From Dactylorhiza incarnata (taxonomy: Eukaryota > Streptophyta > Magnoliopsida > Asparagales > Orchidaceae), in contig JAWHQI010000013.1 in assembly GCA_033032865.1 (NCBI GenBank), positions 5,394,001 to 5,458,000 of the forward strand: 64,000 bases of DNA, read 5' to 3'. Below the pieces are notes generated by a model. It searched no databases, was not told the DNA's origin, and saw nothing but the letters and a program-made list of their open reading frames with translations. How positions within the stretch are numbered: the stretch's first letter is position 1; the number at the start of each line of letters is the position of its first letter. Shown piece after piece: positions 56,134-64,000 of the stretch. A program made the translations under genes and the position numbers.

Positions 56134-56640
56134 TTATGCTTTTTTAGAAACTAAGAGCCCTTTTTCAATATCCTTGAATTTTCCTTTTAATAGATTGCAA
56201 TCAAAACAAGAAATAAGAATTTTAACTAAAGAGCATGAAAGAGAATTTAACACATCAATATTTGATTCTACGTTATCGTTTGCTTTTAAAGATTTATTTT
56301 CTAAGCGTAATTTGGAATTAGCAATTTTTAACTTTAATATTTTACGTTTAGCAATTTTAAGCATACGAGATGTAGAAATAGAATTTGTTACAAAAAGAGA
56401 AGTTTTTGATTTTCTTACATTGCTATGGGATGAGGCAAGATTTGAACCAAGGGTTCCTTTGACATCTTCTTCGCATTCCTCTTCCATAGTTGAATTTCCG
56501 TCTTCTCTTTTGCTTGATGTGTTGCCAATAAATGAGTCCAATATTGTGACGTTGTATTCTTCTTCCTCCAAGCATAAGTCCTCATCAGTGGAAGGAATTG
56601 CTCTTGTTCATTATCTGTGGAAGGAAGACAATAAGAATTC
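56134..56640 (-). pseudogene. gag: E2 gag, acidic and coiled-coil middle
   Basis: Reads DEDLCLEEEEYNVTILDSF, a Ser/Glu-rich part, then a coiled coil MLKIAKRKILKLKIANSKLR LENKSLKAN-like segment and FDCNLLKGKFKDIEKGLL. It corresponds to the post-knuckle coil of E1. The UBN2 core and knuckle are absent, presumably deleted near 56645. Confidence 0.6.
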
Positions 56641-56651
56641 TCAAGAAATTT

Positions 56652-56945
56652 TCAAACTTCATAAGCAGTAGGAAGTGTATAAATAAGTTTGAAAATATTT
56701 TGATCTAATGTACAATATATACTATTCATTGATTTGGCATTTAAAAATATTTCATTTTTATTTAAAATACTCGGGGGCATTTTAATTGTAATATTCCATA
56801 CTTCAATATCCAAAGATTTAAGAAATTCTTCCATAAGAATTTTCCACCCATTATAATTTTTGCCTTCAAATAAAAGTGGTGCCAAAGATTTTTCATTTAT
56901 ATAAAAGTTTTTCCCAATAGTAGAAGCGAGATCATGAGACGCCAT
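56652..56945 (-). pseudogene. gag: E2 gag, N-terminal part
   Basis: MASHDLASTIGKNFYINEKS, FEGKNYNGWKILMEEFLKSL, EVWNITIKMP, FLNAKSMNSIYCTLDQNIFK and LPTAYEV. Equivalent to residues about 1-105 of E1 gag with the same GGGAATAATGGCG start context. It terminates where the capsid domain should continue. Confidence 0.8.
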
Positions 56946-56980
56946 TATTCCCGGTTTTTAAGCCGTTTGGAATAACCTAG

Positions 56981-56991
56981 CTTTGATACCA
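56981..56991 (-). other. primer binding site of E2
   Basis: TGGTATCAAAG on minus, two bases from the LTR; complementary to initiator tRNA-Met with one change (A for G). Confidence 0.88.
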
Positions 56992-56993
56992 CT

Positions 56994-59507
56994 TGTTGGA
57001 TCGATAGGCGCCCTTAGAGGGGGGGGGGGGGGGTGAATAAGGGAATAAAAATTCTTTTTAATAATGTTATGAAAATTACTAATTTGTTTTATAATAGGAG
57101 AAAGGCAAAACAATAATTTAGCTAAATTAAGAGAATATCATAATTTCCAAGTTTAGAAATAAGTACTAAATTGTTTTATGATGAAAGAGATTGAAATAAA
57201 CAATTTAGATAAAGTAATTAAAATTAAAAACTTAGTAACTAATATTTTAGAGATTATGCCAAAGGAGACAAATCAAGTAAAGACAAATAGAGACATGATT
57301 GTATTTATATAAAAGGTGTTTACATAAATTTGATTTCAATATCGCTAGAAATCGGAGGCGTATAAATGTAAATATCTTTTCCTTTTCTATACTGATTTGT
57401 ATCCCCACAAACCGGTTGGCTTTAGCCTATCCTTCCCCGGATAAGACCTCAAGCCGCTCTAGCCAATCCTTCCCTGGATATGGCCTCGAGCACCCCCTAG
57501 ATCTAATCACCTAGAACTAGTCGCCAACACAAGGTGAATTCCTCCCTAAGTCCTAACAGACCTAGCGCCAACACAAGGGGAATTAACTAAACAATTACAA
57601 AAAATATGAAATGAAAATAAAGATAACAATAATAAAAACTCCATATATGAGATCTCTGAAAATGAGGATGAAGGATCGCTGTAGTATGAGCGAGGTCGAA
57701 GCGATCGTCCTTCAGATGTAGCGTGACGTAGTCCTCCTCCAGAATTCTCCTAAGCTTTTTGTGGGAGATCCATCTTCGGCAGCATAACTGCAATAAAATT
57801 GTGGCACAAGCAATCTATCTGGGATGGATAACAAAAATGAGAAAGAGCCCATCAATTTATAGAACTTGAAGATAGCGCCTGCGATAGTACGTAGCGCCTG
57901 CGGTAGCGTTCGTGTGGAGCGGTTGCGAAACCATCAGCGACGTGGCGCTGTGCACGAACTTGAGCTAGCGTCAGGCGGTAGCGGTAGCGCTAGCGGTAGC
58001 GCTAGTGAAAGTGCACAGTTAACCTCACTAGAATTCTCTAGAGGGGGGGAGTGAATAGAGATTAAAAATACTTTGTGTAATTATATATATATATATGTAA
58101 TAATCACAGATTTAAGCTTCCCACACACCAACAAGAATTAATCAAGTAAAGAAGAAAAATAAGAAGAAAATCACAGCACAACACAAGGAAATATAGTGGT
58201 TCCCCAAACTTTGAGTAGTCCACTCTTCTACCCCCTTGGTAGGAATTCACTAACTTGCACTGAGTCTTTTGATAAGGAGACTCTTAGAACCAGACTGAGT
58301 CTTTTGATAAGGAGACTCTTAGAACCACTACAACTGAATTTTTTTGAAGAGAGATTCTAAAAACTCTTTTACACAGTTTGAAAATGAAATAAGAATAAGA
58401 AGAAGAAGTAGAACAAGTAGAAGAACAGAGATCAATATAAGAAGGAATCTTCTTCCTAGCAAGAAGATTAGAAGCACAAGTATAGTGAATATGATCTCTC
58501 TTCTATAGTGAGAAGGAGATTGTAAGTTTTTCTCTCTTTTGTGAGAGCTTTCAGAATTTGCAGCAGAATGGCTTGAGAAGATGAAGACTTTTTCTTTGCT
58601 GCAGCACACTATCTCTTTTCTCAATTTTCTCACTCTTCACTTGGGAGCTCTTCCCCTTTTTCAAATGTATATGGTGGATCACTCTTCACTTCTTATCATT
58701 CTCTGCCGACCTCCTTCTTATTTATAGCTCTGTTTAAAATATATTGCTAAAAGGGAATAATCAATTAGCAGACACAGAAATAGAAAGAGATAAGAGTTTC
58801 CATAATCAATATTTCTGTAGAAGGAAAAGAACTCATTCTGATTTCAAATAATATCCATAATAATCTTAATCAAATAAGTCAAGAATCAAATAGAAGGAAA
58901 GGTTGATTCAGAACGGCTATAAAAGAATAATATCATTCCATAAAAATTAGATCTACAGAAAGAAGGAAAGAGATCTGGCGTGTTTTTGAATTACTTATAG
59001 ATATCGACGTGCGTTGATTACTATTCGACGTAAACGTCGATTTCATCCTGGATGGACGTCGAGAGGAGAATAAGGAAGGTGCGTCGACAAATGTGCGTCG
59101 ACTTTATCAAATGCGTCGACTAGAAGTCAGAGGTACGTCGACTATGATTACGTCGAGTTCTTCTAAGAGTAACTTCGACTCATTCTGAGAGAAACGTCGA
59201 CTATATTTCGACGTTGCGTCGAATACTATTCGACGCATATTTACTTAGCCTAATTTTTCATACTTAGAATTTATGTTCTACTCAATTCTAGGGGTTAAGA
59301 TAAATCATTTCCCCAACAGCTAGCGCTTCCGTTAACCACTAACGCTGGCGTTAGTGCATTCTTCCAGATGTTTGAATTCAGCTGCTTTCTACCTGTGGAG
59401 TATTGCACATATAGTTCCTGCACACTATAAACACGCGACAAACAAGATCAAATACAATTCGGGATTTGTTATTCTCAAACAAAGGGATGTGACACACATG
59501 TCCAACA
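56994..59507 (-). repeat. 5' LTR of E2, containing a solo Copia LTR
   Basis: Parts 56994-58005 and 59324-59507 (1196 bp) match the other LTR. The middle is an unrelated LTR (58006-59318). The G-run is 15 here versus 19 in the other LTR. Confidence 0.92.
58006..59318 (-). mobile_element. solo LTR of a Copia family related to B/C
   Basis: On plus TGAAAGTGCACAG to TTCCCCAACA, 1313 bp, with GCTAG duplicates (58001-58005 and 59319-59323). It shares the LTR-end motif, GAGTCT/AGACTC hairpins (58228-58350) and a CGTCGA-rich U3 (58990-59245) with B/C but is divergent. No interior: produced by LTR-LTR recombination. Confidence 0.92.
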
Positions 59508-59512
59508 AGAAC

Positions 59513-59850
59513 AACTTCCTGTGAAGAAGAAGAAGATAATGTTCAAGACTGCTTCAGTCTCTGGTAAACCTCAATCAACCTTTCTTGTACCAAATCCTGA
59601 TGGGGACTCAGAGTCAGATGATCTAGAGTTGGAAGTCATAAACATGTTGACAACAAAAGTTATTGGTCTGGGTTTCACATTAAAAGATGTTCACCCTGAA
59701 ACAGAAAGTGACATGGAGAAGTTGTTCAAAGGTCATGAAAGAATATAAAAGAATCCAGATAAGGCAACTCCTGCAAACTTTAAATATGTGGAAAGAAAAT
59801 TCAGAAAGGTCTATGAGGCCTTATCTACTTTTCTGAAAGGAAGGAAGTAG
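59513..59850 (+). pseudogene. extra ORF after pol, Copia B, C-terminal part
   Basis: Continues from 49922: MFKTASVSGKPQSTF, an acidic PNPDGDSESDDLELEVINML, GLGFTLKDVHPETESDMEKL, one TAA (59746), then ANFKYVERKFRKVYEALSTF and LKGRK ending at TAG. Aligns with C at about 17660-17340. Confidence 0.75.
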
Positions 59851-60022
59851 ATTTATATTTGGGTAAACTATGATAAACTCATGTGATAATTAATCAGATG
59901 CATTCATGTTTACTAGTTCATCCAGTTATTTATTCTATGTCTAAGTTGTCTTGAATATATTTTCTGATTATGTCAAAGGAATATGTAAAATCACTTTAAA
60001 CAATCTGTAAAATTTGTTAAGA

Positions 60023-60037
60023 TAAATAGGGGGAGAT
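60023..60037 (+). other. polypurine tract of Copia B
   Basis: TAAATAGGGGGAGAT immediately before TGTTGGG of the LTR. Confidence 0.9.
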
Positions 60038-61514
60038 TGTTGGGAAAAACCCCTTTGATTTAACTTAACAAATTACCTAAAGTGATTTTATCTCTTAGGA
60101 TTCAATTACCCATTACATAGTGAGGGTAATTTGGTCATTAGATGTCTTAGGATATCACACACAACTTGGGTGTCAAAGACCAGATCAAGACAAGCAGAAT
60201 TTGGGTTAAGTTAACAATTGCGTCGAATAGAAATCGACGCAACATCTGTCGAAGCCATTTGAAGTCGACGCAACATCGACTACAATTCGACGTAGATGAT
60301 GAAGTTCAGAGTCAAGCCTTCCACTCGATGGTTACGTTGATAAGTAATCGACGCAACATCGACAGTAGAGCTCAATCAGAGCAAGAATGAATTCGAAGCT
60401 GCTTTTACAAGAACTTGAAGGTGCGTCGATAAGAGAGAAAGAGAAATCGACGCAACGTCGAATATAGTCTGAAAAGGAAATTTTCATCTATCATTTTGGA
60501 ACTCTCTCTCAAGGCCCATAATACTGAAGACCGTTCTACAACGGCTCATTTATTGCCTAGAATAGAAAGAAGCAATAAAGAAGACAACAAAAGCTTTCTT
60601 GGAAAGGATCAAGACAGTTGGTAGACGGGTCGAGAACAAATGAGGAAAGGAAGAGAAATTGTCCAGGCCAATACCTTTTCAGCACACTCTAAAAGAGGAA
60701 ACAAATTCAAATTAATGGATGGACAATAAATAAGAAGATCAGAGAGAAGAAACTAGAGCATTCAATACACATTCAAATTCTGTCGATTGGGGTTCTCCTT
60801 CTTGTTCTTCCTCCTGAACCCTAGAAGACAGTGAAGAACAAATACTGCTCTCTCTCAGCACAGTAAAAATAGAAGTCTTATTTGCATCAAAGATCATACA
60901 ACAACCAGATTTGAATAGAAGAAACTGACAGGATCTGAATCTCATAACCTCAGAAATCATCTATATCAAAAGCAAGGGTTCATCTTTAGCAGATCCAGAA
61001 AAGAGAAAATTGAAGCAGAAGGCTTCATCATAATTCTGATAGGAGAATTCATTTCCCTACTTCTTTCTCCTTTCCTTCACTTTTCTCAACAGTAAAAGAG
61101 TTTTAAGAATCCCTCTTCCAAAGGATTTAGTGGTTCAAGATCTACTTATCAAAAGATCTGGTTGGTTCAAGATCTCCTTATCAAAAGATCTGGTTGGTTC
61201 ATGATCTCCTTATCAAAAGATCAGTAGTTCTAAGAGTATCCTTATCAAAAGACTTAAGGCACAGGTGGTAGAAGAGAGGACTACCCATATTTTAGGGAAC
61301 CTCTATAAAATTTTTGTGTTTGTGTTGTGCTTTAAAGTGCTGTCCCAATTTTCTTTCTTAGCATTTTTATTTCCTGCAATAATTATTCTGCCCGTGTGTT
61401 GTTTGTGAGCATAATTCCTTAGTTTGTTTTATTGTCTACACAGTTAGGATAGAAATATTTTAAATCTCTATTCACCCCCCTAGAGGATTCTCAGAGGAAC
61501 ACTATGCACTTTCA
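60038..61514 (+). repeat. 3' LTR of Copia B
   Basis: 1477 bp, TGTTGGGAAAAACC to GCACTTTCA. Holds CGTCGA motifs (60217-60470), a TATA-like ATAAATAAG (60726-60734), hairpin array (61107-61275) and a CCCCCC tract (61477-61482). CTATC follows (61515-61519). Confidence 0.93.
61107..61275 (+). repeat. mini-hairpin array in Copia B LTR
   Basis: Sense units GAATCC/GGATT, AGATCT-ACTTATCAAA-AGATCT, AGATCT-CCTTATCAAA-AGATCT, a decayed GATCT/AGATC and a decayed GAGTAT/AGACTT, spaced by GGTTGGTTCA-type linkers. Confidence 0.7.
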
Positions 61515-61959
61515 CTATCAAGGGTATTTTGTTGATGTGCCTGCAAGTGGAAGTAGGCAAATCAGGAAAGGTAAAAGACACTCTGTTGACCTGGAAGAGC
61601 AAGAAGCTAAGAGGAGGAGAATGAAGGAAGTTAAGAAAAATCCTAACTTTGAAGAGTGGAGCCCTTGCTCAAGGGATATCATTCTGAACACTTGGAATCA
61701 ATACCCGCAGGGAAAACATGATAGGGGCACCTTCTATAGCTCAGAGGAATGACAAAAATATGAAATCTGTGAAGCTGGTAGAAGGGATTACTGGAACAAG
61801 ATTAAAATGGGAGAAACCACAGTGCCTGCTCATGCACCTCTAAGATATCACCCCAAGCTCTATAACTACTTTGAGAGACAAAAACAGAAACAGGCTGAGG
61901 CGGTGCAATCAAAGAAGGTAGGATCTTCTGGTAAAGGCAAAGATGTTCAAAAGGATTAA
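61515..61959 (+). pseudogene. extra ORF of Copia A', C-terminal part
   Basis: YQGYFVDVPASGSRQIRKGK, a basic RHSVDLEEQEAKRRRMKEVK (possible nuclear localisation signal), WSPCSRDIILNTWNQYPQGK, a TGA at 61750, then YFERQKQKQAEAVQSKKVG and stop. No domain recognised. It would follow the part of A's ORF that ends at position 1. Confidence 0.6.
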
Positions 61960-62139
61960 AAAGAAGAAGGATTCTATAAATCACTTGCACACTTCTATAC
62001 TTTACATTTGTGAATCTGATATATACTGTTAATGTATTGGATTGTTATTAATACATGCAGTGATCAAATGCCTAATTTATTGTTAATCATTATATTTGAA
62101 TAGTAAGGCATATCTATACTTATAAGTTCTAACTTCTTC
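61960..62139 (+). other. 3' untranslated stretch of A'
   Basis: AT-rich, between the extra ORF and the polypurine tract; nothing else seen. Confidence 0.5.
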
Positions 62140-62153
62140 AAATATGTGGAGAT
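62140..62153 (+). other. polypurine tract of Copia A' (weak)
   Basis: AATATGTGGAGAT before TGTTGGG; poorer than in B and C but in the right place. Confidence 0.65.
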
Positions 62154-63173
62154 TGTTGGGTATTGTGCCTTCAATGTCTCTAGATTTGGAGAAGGAACAC
62201 AAATATAGATAAGCTAGTTTGTCTTTGATGTTTTGTTTAAGTTCATTTTATGACATATGCATCAAAGCTACATCATCAGTATGTAATCGATTAAAGTAAT
62301 GAAATTAACTAAGTAAAATATTGTCTTGAGACTTAGCAGAAGAATCGTGGAGAAAAGTATCATATCGTCAAAATAGTTTTGACGATATCGTCTTGAAGAT
62401 TGTAGAAAGTTTATCGTAGAAAAAGCCAAGTTCAGATATCGATGACATCGTCTTGAAGAAAGTTTATCGTGGAGAAAGCTAAGTTCAAAATATCGACGAC
62501 ACCATCTTGAAGAAAGCTTATCGCGGATAAAGCTAAGATGTCTCTACGATGTCGTCTTGAAGAAGAAGTTCAACCTTGAAGGCTAAAAAGATATAACTCC
62601 TTACTTCATAAAGAAAGGTTTATATGAAAAAACATCGACTTGAAGACTTTATATCGTCTGGAAGATCAAGATGATATCGTCTTAAAGAAAGACAGACAAC
62701 CTAAAGAATAATTCTAAGTCCAAATGAAAGTAACATCTCGACGATGTCGTCTAGAAGAAGTGATATCGTTCTGATATTAAATAGAGTCGTGAAGAAGGAA
62801 GAATATCGACGATATCGTCATGAAGTATATATGGCGTATACACGGATCAAGATGACATCGTCTTGAAGGATTAACATCATATTGACAGATTAGAAAGCAG
62901 CATTTAATGCACAGACTTTCTTGGAAATTGATATTCAGGAAATGGGCACGCCGTCTATCTTGCGCACAAATCAAGGAGCAGTAAATGATATATTCTCTAC
63001 AGAATATAGCCGTTACACAGTATTTAAGAAAGAGATTTATTATTTCTATATTCTGCAAGTTCCAAGAAAGACTAGTAATTATAATAAAGAATTGTCAATT
63101 CTGCAATACAATTTCAAACGGGAAATTGATTATGGAATAATCAATAAGGGGTTTTATGCAAAATTGCAGAGCA

Positions 63174-63180
63174 TATAAAA
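63174..63180 (+). promoter_or_regulatory. TATA box of Copia A' LTR
   Basis: TATAAAA in GCATATAAAAGAAG, conserved in A (7102-7109, minus). Confidence 0.6.
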
Positions 63181-63452
63181 GAAGATAATTTTATCTACAA
63201 CAATATACTTGCTTAGTAATTCTCTCAAGCTTTATTCTCACACATATTTCCTAAAGAGAGAAAGAAAAGAATCAACAAAAAGAAGAAGTCTTCATTGCTG
63301 TTGTGCTGTGAAGATCTACAGAAGATTCTAAAGAAAGGATCATTGATCCACAAGATCTTTGGACTTATTGCCACAAGAAGAAGAAGATCTGTGATTCAGG
63401 CCTTCATTTCTGAAGTCTTCTCTTCTACAACAACATCTCTGTATTACATTGT

Positions 63453-63632
63453 AGGACTCTTTGTGAGTCTGAGCTGATAATCTAGTGATAAATCTGAGTT
63501 GGTAGGGTTCTTGTTGAACCTGAGTTTTGGTAGGATCTTGCTGAAGATCTGAGTTTGTAAACTTGTAAAGTCTGAGCTTTGTAAAGTTCTGTGAGAACCT
63601 GAGTTGTAAGATCTGATTATAGTGAAAAAATC
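63453..63632 (+). repeat. mini-hairpin array in Copia A' LTR
   Basis: Sense-strand units GACTC-TTTGT-GAGTC, GGTTC-TTGTT-GAACC, GATCTT-GCTG-AAGATC, ACTT/AAGT, GTTCT-GTG-AGAAC and AGATCT ... AATCT, each followed by CTGAG; the same array as in A. Confidence 0.75.
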
Positions 63633-63840
63633 TAAGTTGGAGAAGTTGTCTAGTCTAACACACTGCTAGATAGATGGGAGGGACGGTGGACTACCTCTAG
63701 ACACATTGTCTAGTTGGGAACCATTATAAATCATTGTGTGTTTTCTGTGATGCTTATGTGCTGTGATTGATAAACTATTAAAAAACAAAGAAATCTGAAA
63801 ACACCTAATCACCCCCTCTAGGTGTAGTTTATAGTTTTCA

Positions 63841-64000
63841 GATGTTGATAATAGCGGCCTCCATGCAGGAAAAATGAAAGTTTTTATTATCCCAAGACCA
63901 AATGAAAAAAATAATATTTGCGTCTCTATCAATATTCACAAGGACGCCTGGAACTTCAACACAACCTATCCATCATTCTTGCAGAAAGAGGAAAGATCAC
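63841..64000 (+). CDS. partial open frame of unknown identity, flanking A'
   Basis: Frame open over all 53 codons to the window edge: DVDNSGLHAGKMKVFIIPRP, NEKNNICVSINIHKDAWNFN, TTYPSFLQKEERS. Composition is protein-like (Trp, Tyr, Pro spread evenly). It starts exactly after the LTR, so the element may have landed in a host exon, or in another element. I do not recognise the family. The start and end are outside. Confidence 0.35.

Larger units (their letters stand above)
49923..59507 (-). mobile_element. gag-only Copia-type element E2, inserted in Copia B
   Basis: LTRs 49923-51143 and 56994-59507 (the latter holds a solo LTR), flanked by AGAAC (49918-49922 and 59508-59512). The primer site and gag start lie next to the right LTR, so it is on minus. 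The interior is 5.85 kb: a shortened gag and 4 kb of AT-rich non-coding sequence. No integrase or RT motif. Related to E1 by gag start, LTR ends, PPT context and a shared hairpin. Confidence 0.92.
38610..61514 (+). mobile_element. Copia element B (family of C), with nested insertions
   Basis: Pieces 38610-39911, 44615-49922 and 59513-61514 align in order with Copia C. Between them lie a CACTA element and E2. The 3' LTR (60038-61514) is followed by CTATC. Its 5' LTR and the start of gag are missing: D entered gag, and the region beyond was lost at the 31661/31662 breakpoint. Confidence 0.9.
61515..63840 (+). mobile_element. Copia element A' (family of A), 3' end only
   Basis: End of an extra ORF, polypurine tract and 3' LTR in plus orientation. 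Its left part is cut by Copia B, which inserted at CTATC. The rest is not in the window and was probably lost at the 31661/31662 breakpoint. Confidence 0.85.
62154..63840 (+). repeat. 3' LTR of Copia A'
   Basis: 1687 bp, TGTTGGGTATTGTGCC to TATAGTTTTCA, matching 6425-8147 in reverse. Palindromes 62340-62880, TATA 63174, hairpin array 63453-63632, CACCCCC tract near 63810. Confidence 0.92.

Noticed and set aside
56174..56671. 165-codon plus-strand frame in E2.
   Set aside because: Opposite to the acidic/coiled-coil gag frame that matches E1's order.

Overview
The window is a block of plant nuclear repeat DNA, almost certainly intergenic heterochromatin of an angiosperm with a large, retrotransposon-rich genome. 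Nearly every supportable feature belongs to a transposable element: Ty1/Copia elements of a SIRE/Maximus-like type (initiator-tRNA-Met primer sites, very long gag, PR-IN-RT-RNaseH order, an extra ORF after pol), Ty3/Gypsy elements, a LINE-like fragment and a CACTA DNA transposon. No intact host gene, tRNA or rRNA gene is visible. I could not identify the species.

Layout. 1-8147: Copia A (minus; its 3' end lies outside the window). 8301-13843: complete gag-only Copia-type element E1 (plus, TSD GATAC). 13849-14280: unassigned. 14281-27786: Gypsy G (plus), split by the complete Copia C (15678-26519, minus, TSD GAAAG). 27792-31661: Gypsy F (plus) inserted in the protease of G and carrying a GC-rich LINE-like insert at 30366-31201. 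31662-38609: Copia D (minus), fused to F at a breakpoint without an LTR. 38610-61514: Copia B (plus; same family as C), entered by D at its gag, by a CACTA element (39912-44614) in gag, and by the gag-only element E2 (49923-59507, minus, TSD AGAAC) in its extra ORF. E2 itself carries a solo Copia LTR (58006-59318, TSD GCTAG). 61515-63840: 3' end of Copia A' (plus; family of A). 63841-64000: an open frame of unknown identity directly flanking the A' LTR.

How it works together. Each autonomous Copia family has LTR - PBS - gag with two separated zinc knuckles - protease - integrase - RT - RNase H - extra ORF - polypurine tract - LTR. E1 and E2 keep LTRs, PBS, PPT and gag but lack protease, integrase and RT, so they would need enzymes in trans, plausibly from the related Copia elements. 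Most coding regions are broken by stops and frameshifts; the RT-RNase H of B (46663-48261) is the longest intact frame.

The most interesting signal is in the LTRs. In Copia families A, B/C and D, the part downstream of the TATA-like site holds a tandem array of short hairpins in which loop and spacer are conserved while the stem changes from unit to unit with pairing preserved (clearest in D, 36876-37206). The upstream part of the LTRs holds family-specific, CG-containing palindrome arrays. A second candidate RNA structure, with a conserved loop and compensated stems, lies in the non-coding interior of E1 (twice) and E2 (once). I know of no description of these, but I could not search.
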